From Schizochytrium sp. TIO01 (lineage: Eukaryota; Sar; Bigyra; Thraustochytrida; Thraustochytriidae): a stretch of DNA of 64,000 bases. The DNA lies in contig SMSO01000037.1 of assembly GCA_004764695.1 (NCBI GenBank), positions 4,710,337 to 4,774,336 of the forward strand. Direction: 5' to 3'. Under the pieces are notes generated by a model. That model did no database searches and was not told where the DNA came from. It saw only the letters and a program-made list of their open reading frames with translations. Below are positions 29,403 through 40,900 of the stretch, piece after piece; position 1 is the stretch's first letter, and each line of letters begins with the position of its first letter. The translations under genes and the position numbers were made by a program.

Positions 29403-31318
29403 ATGATCAAACTCGCATTAATAAATTTCTCACGGAGGAGCTCGGAAAGCGCAAAGATGATATTGAAATTAAGAGAAATGAGGCCAAGGCTGTGCGCAAG
29501 GAAATGGACGGTGTTAAGCGAATGATGGAGCATGCTGAAAAGCGCATTGCAGAAACCGACGCCTTGAGAGAGAAAGCAGAGGCGAATCGGCTTCAGATTA
29601 AGGAACGCACACAAACTATGGAACGAGAGATCAAAATTGCACGAAAGGAAAACGATACTCTTCAGCGCCAAGTTGACGATCTAGTCAAGGAGCGAGAAGT
29701 TCTTAACAAGACACTAATGAAGGCAGAAGACCGCACCAAGCAAATTCATGACCTCATTGCGATGTACAACAACACGAAGCGTAACTTGGAGAATGAAATT
29801 CAAGGGTACAAAGGTGATGCTATCATTGAGCGTCAAGGGATTGAAGCTCTTGAAGAGGATGTACAAAAATACGAAAAAGAAGCGGCGATGGAGTCTCAGC
29901 GTTTTGCTAATGCGCAGGAAGAGGTTCGCTTACAAGATGCTAGAGTTTCAGAATTACAAAAGCGGATTGCTGAAGGCGAGGCCAAACTGAAGCAGCAACA
30001 AAACTTATATGAAGCTGTTCGCTCTGATCGTAACTTGTATTCAAAGAACCTAATTGATGCTCAAGAGGAGATTGCAGAAATGAAACGCAAGTTCAAGATC
30101 ATGAACCACCAAATTGAGCAATTAAAGGAAGAAATTACGGGCAAAGATCATTCATTGGTAAAAGAGCACTTTGCCCACCAAAAGGTTGAGAAAGAAAAGG
30201 AACAGCTCAAAAATGAACTTACTAAGATTAGGAAACAGACACAGTCTTCAGAGCAAATCATCACCAACCAAGAATCTGAGATTCAGAAACTTACACAAAT
30301 TATGCGTGAGGCCGAGGAAGAGCGTATGCGTCAGGAAAAAGAGTACCGAGCAATTATTAGTGAAAGAGACATTCTTGGTTCTCAACTAATCAGAAGAAAC
30401 GAGGAGCTGGCTTCGCTTTACGAGAAAATCAAGCTACAGATGTCCTCTCTACGAAAGGGCGAAGGGCAATTTAATGCCATGTCATTAGATTTGCGTAAAC
30501 TTCAGCGCTCACTTCGCTCCTTACATCGTGAACGCAAGAAGCTTACGGAACAAGTCTCAGGTATTCCAGAGCTTGAGACTGAGATTATCCGTCTCGAGCG
30601 TGAAATTGTGCAAGAGCGATCTAAAGTTAAAGCATTATCAGATGAGATGGAACGACCTCTGAATGTGCATCGTTGGCGCAAGCTTGAGAGTTCTGACCCA
30701 GAAAGATTTGCACTTATTAAAAAAATCCAATCTCTTCAAGTCAAGTTGATTGAAAAAACTGAAGAAGTAGCCTTGAAGGCCAAACAAATTGAAGAGAAAG
30801 AGAAACTGTATGTCGAGCTCAAAAATGTTCTGGCTCGTCAACCTGGTCCAGAGGTTGCTGAACAACTTATTGTTTACCAACAAAACCTCAAAGACAAGCA
30901 CCGCCAAATTAAGGAAATGGAAGCCGACTTGGATAGCCATCGTGCCAAGGTGAACGAGTTTAAATTTGAGATTGATGCACTGAACCATCAAATGCATAAA
31001 CTCAAGAAGGAGTACATTCGTAAGAATCTGCGAAGCTTGCGTTATCAGGAAGGTGATGAGTCCGACGATGAAAACCAGTCTGATTCAAGTTCTGACTCTG
31101 ATTCTGATGACAGTGACTCTGACGAGTCTACAAGTTCCTCGTCTTCCTCTTCGTCTCGATCGTCTTCCAGGTCCTCTCGAGCAGAGAAGGAAGAATCGAT
31201 GGCTTCCCCAGGATCATCCAAAAAAAGTAAGTCTATCATAATTGAAAATTTGGAGACCAAGACAAATCAGGAAGGCTCAGAAAACCAGGAAGAGGAAAAG
31301 GATATTGAAATTCCTTGA
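29399..31318 (+). CDS. CFAP58: CFAP58 (CCDC147), C-terminal segment
   Basis: This frame opens at the break and begins with LDDQTRINKFLTEEL, matching the LNDQT-type conserved stretch of CFAP58. The C-terminal half is strongly diagnostic: SLYEKIKLQMSSLRKGEGQ, then NVHRWRKLESSDPE, LIEKTEEVALKAKQIEEKEK and NVLARQPGPEVAEQL, all characteristic of this family. After the coiled coil (ends near 31040) comes an acidic Ser/Asp-rich tail and a short charged end of about 95 residues, an extension not in the animal protein. A potential AATAAA lies near 31511. There is no ATG at the opening; the first in-frame ATG is at 29504, well inside the conserved coiled coil, which supports the joined reading. Convergent with the MATE gene. 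Confidence 0.93.
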   Translation, partial: LDDQTRINKFLTEELGKRKDDIEIKRNEAKAVRKEMDGVKRMMEHAEKRIAETDALREKAEANRLQIKERTQTMEREIKIARKENDTLQRQVDDLVKEREVLNKTLMKAEDRTKQIHDLIAMYNNTKRNLENEIQGYKGDAIIERQGIEALEEDVQKYEKEAAMESQRFANAQEEVRLQDARVSELQKRIAEGEAKLKQQQNLYEAVRSDRNLYSKNLIDAQEEIAEMKRKFKIMNHQIEQLKEEITGKDHSLVKEHFAHQKVEKEKEQLKNELTKIRKQTQSSEQIITNQESEIQKLTQIMREAEEERMRQEKEYRAIISERDILGSQLIRRNEELASLYEKIKLQMSSLRKGEGQFNAMSLDLRKLQRSLRSLHRERKKLTEQVSGIPELETEIIRLEREIVQERSKVKALSDEMERPLNVHRWRKLESSDPERFALIKKIQSLQVKLIEKTEEVALKAKQIEEKEKLYVELKNVLARQPGPEVAEQLIVYQQNLKDKHRQIKEMEADLDSHRAKVNEFKFEIDALNHQMHKLKKEYIRKNLRSLRYQEGDESDDENQSDSSSDSDSDDSDSDESTSSSSSSSSRSSSRSSRAEKEESMASPGSSKKSKSIIIENLETKTNQEGSENQEEEKDIEIP

Positions 31319-32066
31319 ATCACCTGATTCTATAGAGTATATCTGTTTTGCATTTCTGATAAATCCTTCTGTTTAGTGCTAGAATAATAATATGGTTCCG
31401 TTTAATGTTGTAATGATTAGTTTACAAGAAGCTCTTATCTGTACAATATATCGAAAATCAAATATGGGAGATACAACTGTTCTGAAATGGTAAAGGCCGT
31501 ACATTTATTTAAATAAAAAAATAGCAAACGGAATCGCTTGGGCTTGCTTTCAAGATATTTATTCTTATATATACATTTGAAAGTGAAAAATGCCTCTCAT
31601 TTATTTTTGTACTCAGTTAATTTGGACCTTAAACATTTCAGAGTTCCACATATCTAAGCCTTTTTTTTGTTTCTCAAAGAATACGATTCATATCGTAGGT
31701 TTGCGTCGGGGTTATATATTTTACAAACGTAGGATAAGGAATACCAAATTTAATCTCATCTAAACTATCAGACGTGACATAGAGTTAAATTCTTATAGTT
31801 TGTACCAACGATGGGCTCGGAGGAGCTAAAACAATACACTTTCCCCTAAAACGGAGCATAGGAATGCCTGGTGCCTGCGCCCGATGATATAGATAATAAT
31901 GAGTTCTTTGAACCATTACAGCCATGTGCTGTAGTCTCAGAGCCTACACTGGAGTATATTACGGATTGTAAGTTTAGTTAAGAAACTAGGGCATCAATGG
32001 ATGCGGAGAGTCAGCATGGTCCTCTATTAAACATGAATGGGGTGTCATATAGGCCGACCGTTTCGT
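31319..32066. other. Convergent intergenic gap
   Basis: AT-rich 3' space between CFAP58 and the MATE gene, with A/T runs including TTAAATAAAAAAATAG near 31508. No gene seen. Confidence 0.6.
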
Positions 32067-33698
32067 TTAAACTTGTGAAGGGCTCGTAGGAGCTGGCATA
32101 GACTTCACCGAGGCAGCTGCGAATCTTTCTGAAATTGTCTTTGTATAGGCATACCAGTCCTTACGAACAACTGCCAAAAGGAGAAGTGAGTCGAGAAGCA
32201 AGTAAATTGCTGGCATTGCTTCCCATACGCCAAGAATACCAAGATCGAGGTATTTGAACATGTAGAAAATAAAAGGGATACCGATTATCCACAAAGACAC
32301 CAAAACAGCCCATGACATCGCATACTGCAAAGAAAGGGCTCGGATGAGGCCCATAAATACACCCAGCTGGGCATCCATATTAAAAAAGAAACACACCCAT
32401 GGCCATATGGTATTCGCCAGCTCGATGACCTCTGGGTCAGATGTGAAGGCACTGATAATATGATCACGTAACGAGTACGCAACAATTGAGTTGATGGCAA
32501 CTATGGAACAGCAGGCGAAAACAGCAATAGTAGACACCTTCTTTGCAACACGAACCTTTCCTACAGCTAGGAGCTGGCCGATCTGTGATGAAAGACCGAT
32601 ACAAAAGCCTAGTGGTACCATGAAGGACAAAGGGATAAGGGAGTACGCAATGGTGTGCGCCGCAAGGCCTACTGTACCTGCTTGGCCACATACAAAGCAA
32701 ACAAGCTCCCAGAACCACCATTCTGAGTTAGACATAATCCCAGGTAATCCGAGACGCAACACAAGCCACGCACCAGACTTGTCAAATAGAACTTTGCGCC
32801 AGAATTCGAATGTCATAGCTTGCGGAAACGTTAAAGGGTGGTGTTGATCTCCATATAAAAACAACAGGATAATCAGCAGAGAGAGGGTTGTCATTGATGC
32901 AACATGTGCCATGGGTAGACCATTGAAACCATATCCCATCTCCTCCGCAAATAAATGCACATAAACTGGGTGGAGGAAAAGCACAGCTAGATAAATGAAA
33001 ATGAAAGGGACCGTGACGTTTTGCGCGCGGTAGAAACGAAGGGCACATTCATTGAAAACGAGGGCTGGGTAGCCGAAGGCATAAATGCTAAGAAATTCTT
33101 GAGCAAGACGAGCAGATTCCTCTGGTTGTCCGAGGAATACCAGCACTTGGTCAATGTATTTAATTAATGGGCCGACAGGAGTCAGCAAAACCAAACAAAG
33201 AAAGAAAGACCGTGTGCAAATCTGCCCTACCTCTGGATAATGCTTCAGGCTGTATGCCTGAGGAGTCAGAGTCTCTGCAGCAGATAGAAAGCCCATTACA
33301 AGTGAGATGACAACCAAGTTACCACTGAGGTTTGCGAGTGAGAAGCCTGCAAGTGAGGCTGTTCCGTAATGCAGACCAGTATATGTTGAGGTATATGTGA
33401 ATTGGAGCATATAACACAATTGAATGACCACTGCTGGGAAAGCAAGCTTGCCGAACAACCGGAATTCATTAGCGATTGCTCCTGCGGTCGGTTCAGGGTC
33501 CTCCAAATGTCCATGCAAGGGGCCCGAGCTGGACTGCGATGATTCCTCCAAGTCCTCTAGATCCGCTTCTGCCTCATCAAGTGCCAGTGCTTCGAACTTA
33601 ATGTCAGATTTCGGGTCCTCACGAGTAGCTAGAACTGGTCGCATAGCAGGTGACCCTCCTGACCGAGCCACCAGCTCCTGCTCTGATAAGTGTAACAT
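32067..33698 (-). CDS. MATE-family multidrug/organic-cation exporter
   Basis: 543 residues with about 12 predicted membrane helices from residue 85 onward in the two-bundle MATE layout. Diagnostic stretches: FGKLAFPAVVIQLCYML at the first helix, MGFLSAAETLTPQAY (the family ETLCGQAFG-type motif), YLAVLFLHPVYVHL, and in the second half LPGIMSNSEWWFWELV plus GLAAHTIAYSLIPLSFMVPLG. MATE proteins export organic cations, drugs or secondary metabolites by H+ or Na+ antiport. Residues 1-75 are soluble, acidic and Ser-rich. ATG at 33698 is the first in frame. The ligand cannot be inferred. Confidence 0.94.
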   Translation of the reverse strand: MLHLSEQELVARSGGSPAMRPVLATREDPKSDIKFEALALDEAEADLEDLEESSQSSSGPLHGHLEDPEPTAGAIANEFRLFGKLAFPAVVIQLCYMLQFTYTSTYTGLHYGTASLAGFSLANLSGNLVVISLVMGFLSAAETLTPQAYSLKHYPEVGQICTRSFFLCLVLLTPVGPLIKYIDQVLVFLGQPEESARLAQEFLSIYAFGYPALVFNECALRFYRAQNVTVPFIFIYLAVLFLHPVYVHLFAEEMGYGFNGLPMAHVASMTTLSLLIILLFLYGDQHHPLTFPQAMTFEFWRKVLFDKSGAWLVLRLGLPGIMSNSEWWFWELVCFVCGQAGTVGLAAHTIAYSLIPLSFMVPLGFCIGLSSQIGQLLAVGKVRVAKKVSTIAVFACCSIVAINSIVAYSLRDHIISAFTSDPEVIELANTIWPWVCFFFNMDAQLGVFMGLIRALSLQYAMSWAVLVSLWIIGIPFIFYMFKYLDLGILGVWEAMPAIYLLLDSLLLLAVVRKDWYAYTKTISERFAAASVKSMPAPTSPSQV

Positions 33699-34928
33699 TT
33701 TTTCTTACACGATCTATCAGCTTGCTTCTCCTCAATCGTGAAACGCCTTGGCCTGCAGCCGCAGACGCGGGATGGGTGGGATGGAACTCAATTCTGTTTT
33801 GCTGCAACCTCGAGCAAGGACTTCGATGACAATTGAATTTGCAGTAGCGTAGGTACCTAGATAGCCTAACTATCTTCTATAGAGGTAGCGTTTTTGCTTC
33901 ATTTGGGTGTTCACGCATTGAATTTGTTACTTTCCCTTTTCTTGGTTCTTAGTTTGATTGGACTAGAACCACCTTGAAAGTGAGAAGCTATACAAGAAAT
34001 ACTTAACTCTTAACTCCGTTGCGTTGTTGGATAATCAGTTAAAAGCAGGTTCTCTGCAAGGCGCCCTGAAGATCGCGTGCCCTCCGCCAACAAGTCTTCA
34101 GCCACTCTCCGTGCCTAGATCGGACCAGCTTCGACTCGGCGAGACGCTCGTGGCCCACTCCAAAATCTCATCGGTAGGTAGCCTTCATTAAGAGAACTTC
34201 AGAAACTACTACTACTACTATCGACTATGTCATTCTATCAAGCCAACTAGTAATAAAAATTAATTAAAAAGAAAACTGACATTCGTTTTAATTAATTATT
34301 TATTCATTATAAATAAATAAAGAAAAAAGTAACGCTAGTCCTTTTTGTAATTGAGCACTATGACAATAAGATAAAATGTTATTATGCTATAAAAACTCGA
34401 CTAGATTACATTCTGGCGGGTGATTCGTTGAGACCGGACCCGGAAAGCCTGAACAATAAAGACCGACCTTGCACTAAGAACATGTCAGAGACGTTCCTAT
34501 GATTGCAACTTTTGCTACATTATGACAAGAGTCGAGTTCATCTTTTGATGAACTGGTGCCGATTGTCGGCCCATTTAATCAGCCTTCGAATCTTTGGAGA
34601 TGAAAGGAAATACCTAGGACAAAATGAGATGAAAGAAGCGGCAGTTGGCCATCCAACAGACGACAAAATTAGTTAATTCTGTCGCGACGAGTATCGTACA
34701 CCGTACCTGGAAATACTCCACCCCCACCTATCTTCTTCTTGTGCTTGGTAGTGCCTAAATATCTCTAAAATGATAGCCGACTGACTGTTTGCTCGTGGAT
34801 CACTCCACGAACAAAGCTCGCAAATAATCATCGTTCCGAGCGGCTTTGACGCAAGCTCCCTTCGCAAACAAAGGGAGGGCTTATGTAGACCGCGCAACGC
34901 GCACAACTCGTCACACATAACCTTGAAA

Positions 34929-35072
34929 ATGCGGGGACCCTCCGAGGATGGCCTTCTCGCTAACTCGAACTCCAATCGAGCTGGTCTTGATGGAGATGAA
35001 CCTCAAAGACTCAATTTCTACATCGAAGAAGCTATTGCCCAAGGCAAAGTCAAGACCAAGAATATGACCTGA
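34929..35072 (+). CDS. Possible small coding fragment
   Basis: A 47-codon frame starting at ATG 34929 inside a GC-richer island; the frame is open further upstream to 34785. The C-terminal part (DGDEPQRLNFYIEEAIAQGK) has the composition of real protein, unlike nearby random frames. No family recognised. It may be a remnant or an exon of an unseen gene, or chance. Confidence 0.2.
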   Translation: MRGPSEDGLLANSNSNRAGLDGDEPQRLNFYIEEAIAQGKVKTKNMT

Positions 35073-35120
35073 AGCGCTTCGGCGTCAACGATAGTTTAAA
35101 TTAGTTCTCAAATTAGTATT

Positions 35121-35145
35121 ACAAACAAACAACAAACAAACAAAG
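35121..35145. repeat. ACAA-type simple repeat
   Basis: Imperfect (ACAA)n and CAA run within the gene-poor region. Confidence 0.8.
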
Positions 35146-37939
35146 GTAGCAAGTAGGAACCTCTAGGTGCATGATGAGGACTACTAGCAACGCTCCAGTA
35201 CACACCTTTAAATAAGAGACTTGTGGAAGGCTGTGAGAATAACTGGTAACCTCAAGCGTTAAAGACACCATATAGATTGGCTATGATTGAGAACGAAATT
35301 GGTAGGTACACCTATTCGCGTAACTTAATTTGGGTCAAGTATTACATATCTTGTATTAGGGACGATCTTTAGTTTGGCTGGAGTGTAAGGAACAGGCGTG
35401 GAATGTGCCTTAATTAGTTACCAGTCATTTTAGTGCATCTGTGAGTAGCTCGCTCATGGCGCGCGTTGAAGTTCGAGAGGTTTTGCACAATGAGAAAGCA
35501 AACTGCATCTGCATACCGTGGGTTATTACTGCTAGGCGCACCTGATTGTACAGATGAAGAAACTATCTTACAAGTTGAACATGTACATTTAATAGCAGAT
35601 AATAAAAACCAACAGACTTTAACTTAGGGAAGCCAAAGAATTGAGTGGATAGAACCCTTAAGTTCTCCTCAAGTTGTATTATTATACTATGAATGAATCC
35701 AAAGTTCTAGTGCTGGTCCCAGGGAAAGGCTGAAACGTATTTCTAATTAAGCAATTGTTAGTCAATATCTTGAAGAACGTTTCTCCATTGTAGGGAGAGA
35801 ATCGCTCCTACTGAAGGTGTCTCCCGGAATCGCTTAAGCACGCGCAATATAAGAACAAGCTTGAAACAATCGTAAATTCTTACAGTTAGTTTGGCTGTCA
35901 CTCGCTGTGGTTTATATCACATCTAACGTCACCTTCTTGCAAGCCTCAGCATACCTATGCAGCGCCCGAATGATGCATCTAAATGCGATTGGTGACTGCT
36001 CTCTACAAAGGGAATTCAATCCCAAGTGTCTCAAAACGAAAAGTATTGATGCAAGTCATTGGCAATAAAAGCTAAGGAACACTTTTATTTTTTATTTTTT
36101 AAATCTGTAAATTTGCTCATCCTGCGTCATCAAAATGCTGCTCTTTGCATGTACTGATAACATTTTATCAAATCTTAAGTATTCTCGCCCAGCATACAGA
36201 TTGCTGAAAATACTGCTCTGCATAATAATGTCTAGTGACTGAATCTCCATACACATCTTCATGCCTCACTGCTTTGCTCTCAGTATAAAATTCTTGCTTC
36301 TGGAGCTCTAATAATTTTCGTGCAGCATAATTCTATGTCTATCATTATTGTGAGATAAATTATAACTTCTGCGTTTAGCTCATGGCAGTCTGCTTCAGAA
36401 GTACAACGACTGGATCACATATTGGAATCACAGACCGCAAAGATTGCAAATACGCGAAGTGTTTGTTGCAAATTGTATTTGTCTTTTCCGCATCGAAATA
36501 GTTCATAACATGGTGGCCGAGGTTAAGTCTTTATTAGATAACGAAAGTAGAGTTGCTGGCGTATTTCTTTGAAATCTACTGCCATCCTCTTGAAGCATTA
36601 TAGAAAAGCCAAACTGATAGTGAAGGAACTTCTCAGATCATGAGAATAATTGGAATGAGTTCTGCCTCATTCAAGTTGTAGAGGTATTTTGTAAAGCAGC
36701 GTATGATAGGGACTTCAAATCCCTTCCTCCATTTTAGATTGCCAAGGCAGTCCTTAATTTGTTTCAATAATGATTTTCAAACCGCAAAAACCTCTCCAGC
36801 GTTCCTGCAGTTCTAACAAAGAAAACAACGTTTTCTTCATGAACATATCATTGGATTGGCCGCTTAAATGGCATTAGCTTTCATGTCGTTGTTTTGGGGA
36901 AGCATCCTAGGAGCAAAAACCGCGAATCAACGTCCTGATTGCTTGAGCATTCCCAGAAAATATCTGCAACATGCAAACAGCAAGAGAGAAGGCAATCGTT
37001 GCAAATAGCTAGTGAGTATGGATGGCTATTGACATTGTAAAGCATAGTGTAAGAACGGAGTTCACCAGCATTCGTTTCAGTGTTCTCTTTTTGCAAAGCA
37101 CTTTAAACAGTTTGAATTCTGCTTACACGATTAGAATAGGCTTTGACGATAGATATGCTCATTTCTAAATTTAAGCAATTCAGGTTTCAAAATAATATGT
37201 AAGCATTATACTTCCTTCCACCCAGGCATATGTATTTGTAGTAGCTTTTAGATATTCTTGAAGAATTTCGATACATACAATCTTCTCTATGCGATAGATG
37301 CCTTAAGAAAATAGCGTGCTATTGGGGGAAATGCAAACAGATCTGGTTATTAAAATCTCCAAGTGAGGGAAGAGCTCACTTTGGGTTCGGAAAAGTTTAT
37401 TCCCAAACTCGAACAAAACCATGCTCGGCAACTTAACCTTCCATTCGCATTTGCTTTGACAAAACAATCAGTTTGATATTTTCTGCTTCAACTTGCGTTT
37501 GAAGACTGCCTTTACATGATTTTAGAGACGATCCTTTTTTCGCCCCTGGCATGATTTAAGCTAGTTAACGTTTCTAGCTGTTCCAAAGCATATCCTTGAA
37601 TCCTTGTTGAGCATTCACACGTTATTTTGAAGTGCCAATATGTATATGCATTTACTGTAATTGTTGTTAGTGCTGTTGGAGGGGGTTGGGTTGCGACATT
37701 CCTTCCCTTCCTGTAATGTTTAAATAAGCTCGTTTCATGTATTGCTCTGTTCTAGCTGACACCCTTCTGTTGAGAACTGCACTTGAATTCCTCGACAGCT
37801 GTGAAGTAGTTAGACATTCAGAGGGTTACAAATAAAATTACCTGATCAATTTAAGCAAATTGAGTTCAAACTTAAAGATTATTTAATTTCTGTATTGTTG
37901 CTACGTTGGTAATTGCTGAATTCAATTTTTAAAGTGGAA

Positions 37940-37962
37940 CAAGAGCTATTGAATAGCTCTTG
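37940..37962. repeat. Perfect 11-bp inverted repeat at the CFAP47 3' end
   Basis: CAAGAGCTATT, one base, then its exact reverse complement AATAGCTCTTG. It starts two bases past the CFAP47 stop codon (minus strand, stop at 37967-37965) and would fold into a tight hairpin in the 3' untranslated region. It could aid 3' end formation or be chance. Confidence 0.6.
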
Positions 37963-37964
37963 CT

Positions 37965-40900
37965 CTAACGACCTCCGAGAGAACGCCGCCGAGGCTTGCG
38001 TTTCGCCTTCGCGTCAGTCAACGCTCGCATTACATCTGATTTTGGTCTTGTGATGACCTTCGCCTCTCCTGAAGGCGGCTTGAAGTCTGGATGTGTTCCG
38101 CGAAGGAGGTAACTCCACTGCATTTCGTCAGTGCTGATAATTAGCTTTGCCTTGACAATTTTGCCGTATTCGGTTGGCGTAAAACTCACAATAAATGTTG
38201 TCCCGTCCTCACTATCGACAGGAGGGAGAACACCATTTGTAGGGTAAACGGAGAACTGGTAAGCAGACTCAACTGTCAGATAAGCCTCAAACGGCGCAGG
38301 TACATTGAACTGATTTTTAAGCTGAAAAGAAACCGATGCTGTATGCTGCAACATTGCCTGCACCTCAATAACATCATCAATTGAGGGTTCTGCAGAATCA
38401 AGTCGGATCTGAAAACGCCAACGACCTCCAGACCTCTTTGAAATAAGGAGGTCAACGCTAGTTTGGAAAGGCTTGAGAGGGTGGAACGAAAATTGGAAAG
38501 GGATTACCTGGTTGGGTTGTGTAATGCGGGTCTCCAACGGTGTGAGAGATAAAGACTGAGACACAAGACCCTGGAGAGCATCTGGCACTACAAGTTCGTG
38601 AACAAAAGGTTCAGGTGTGGAAACCTTATTTAGTCCAAGAAGTGGAAGATCCAAGGTTTGGACAATTGCATCACGAGCCTTCGTAGACAGGTAAAATACC
38701 TCTGGATGTGGCGGAGCTTCTGCAAATGCCTTGATTGGGAAATCCCAGGTTGTGTCACGTTCAATTGCATGAACACGAACACGAGCAGTCTGCTCAGTCA
38801 TTTCCAGTGGTGCAAAGGAGAACGGTATCATGAGATTGGCAAATGGAGCAACGGTTTGCCGAGGTCTGTTCAATAACATACGAAGGCTTTCAGATGCACC
38901 AGACTCCATTTCCACAATGACAATAAGAGGATCCGGGAAAGGATTTCTAAAAACTACGGAGGAGGTATCCGAGGAGCCAACGTGAGTGTTTATTTCTACA
39001 GTTGGCATAACACTAGGCATAGTCCCCTCACCACGCACGTGGAACTCCCATTCTCCGAGCTTTGGACTGGTGAACTTAACTACACCTTGTTCTTCCTCAC
39101 CAATACTACTAGGAAGATACTCAATCTCAATCGGGGTGTGCGCATAAGGAGCGAGTGTTGGGTTGGCAGGGCGAACACAGAAATTACGACGGTTTGACAA
39201 TACAGCCCGCAGCTCAATAGCTTCTTCCGTTGGGTTTTCTAGCACTACTGTCTGACGAATGTGAGAGCCAACAGCACATTGGAACGGGTCGAGGGAGACA
39301 GGTGCAGCTGCTTGGGCTGATAAACTGAGTTGATACCATACCTCGCCAACCTGGTCGTTGACAAAGGAGACTGAGCCCTCGATATTTCCTGCAATCAGAG
39401 GTGAGTAAATGAGTTCATAACTTGCTGTCTCTTGGGCTTCTAGAACAAAACGAGGTTCACCCAGAAGTCCATGACCCTGTAAGCTAACATCAAATTCAAC
39501 TGGCTGGTCTAAAGGATTAACGAGGGTTATCTCTACTGCTGCGGCCTTGCGTACAAAACTTGTAATTTCCAATGTTCCTTCAGGAGCCGGGCTGCTGGCC
39601 CGAATTTCTACAGTGTACCAGATATATGGTTTGCCGGGTCCAAGCGAGAAAGTAATCGAGCCGGTGTATGTTCCACCAAGCAATGGATTAACAGTAAGAA
39701 TATATTCCGAAGATGCACCCTTTCCAACTGAGATTGTTGGATCGCCACCCACATGTGGAAGGTCAGATTCAACAGAAAATGTTGTCAACATATCAGACCC
39801 TTTGTTGCCAAAGTTATTACTTACTGCAAAACTTTGGAGCACCTTTTCGCGGGCCTTGCATTCAATAAGAATGTGATCCTCGGCTAAAGGCTCAAGACCT
39901 ACTCCCGATAAAATGTATATCATGTCTTCATTTGTAGTTGCATTGTGAAGAACAAGTTTCCCTGAGAACTCCCCAATCCAGCTTGGCGCAAACTCTAAGA
40001 TATAATCGATTGCACCACCATCAGGCGGCACAGAAATCGATGATCCAGCCTTAAAGCATGCACTACCTTCAAGACGACCTTGGATATTCCACACTACATC
40101 TGTTGTATTTAAGATAGGGATGCCTTGCTTAATTCGCTGTCGAGCTGGTGCCATAAAATCAAGCTCTGAAGTTACAGTCGGGTTAGAAACCGTAGCTTCA
40201 AGCTCGTAAACTCTGATCTGCTTTTTCGAGCGTAATACCATAAAGCAAGGGTAAACTCCAGCATGCTGGGGTTGGAAATCCACTGTGATTGAATTGCCGG
40301 CGCCAGATTGGTCATTCCGTTTATCTTCATTTGTTGGATCCATGAGTGTTAATGTGGGTGGGCTAGAAAAAAATGGTGACTCGAGCTCAACCTCAAAATC
40401 GATACTATCCGGATTTACAAACGATCTGCCTGAAAATGCAGCGGCTTGGCCCTCCAGAGCACCCTTTGCTTTTTCCAAAAGTTTATTTACCATGGTAATG
40501 TTCACGCGCTTGCTAAATACTGATTTAGCCTCCGTTGCAAATGATATTTTCTCTAAAGCCACAGGACGAGCTGCTTCTCCAACAATCTCATACAGAAATT
40601 CTCCAACGTTATTATCAACGAAAACGATCTGACAGCGGTATTCGCCAGGTAAGAACGGAAGATACTGCACCGTTAGGTTAACAGTTTCTCCAGCACGTAG
40701 TTTAATTGTGGATGTTTTACATGTAAACGCTTCTGGTACTTTTTCTTGACAAGGGGTACTTGTGATTGCGGAAGCTCGTGAGCTGTCTTTGCTCATGGGA
40801 CGTTTCACAGATTTGCTATTCATGCGTTTTGTGGTGGACATACGGTTAGGACCTTGTGAGCCATCGCGAGGATTCTTGTTCTTATTCTTTTTGCCATTGA

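Larger units (their letters stand above)
33699..37964. other. 4.3-kb gene-poor region
   Basis: Largest gap in the window. The left end is the MATE promoter; the right end is the CFAP47 3' region. It contains an (ACT)n run at 34205-34220, AT-rich stretches near 34290-34330, an (ACAA)n-type run at 35121-35145, TAGGTAG-type motifs (33846, 34172, 35301) and two GC-richer open frames on the plus strand without clear homology: 33967-34191 (no ATG) and 34785-35072 (ATG at 34929). From about 35,100 to 37,900 I see only AT-rich sequence. No tRNA or transposon was recognised. Confidence 0.5.

Noticed and set aside
34673-34975. 100-codon minus-strand frame in the gene-poor region
   Set aside because: No ATG at its start and it overlaps a more protein-like plus-strand frame; no recognisable family.
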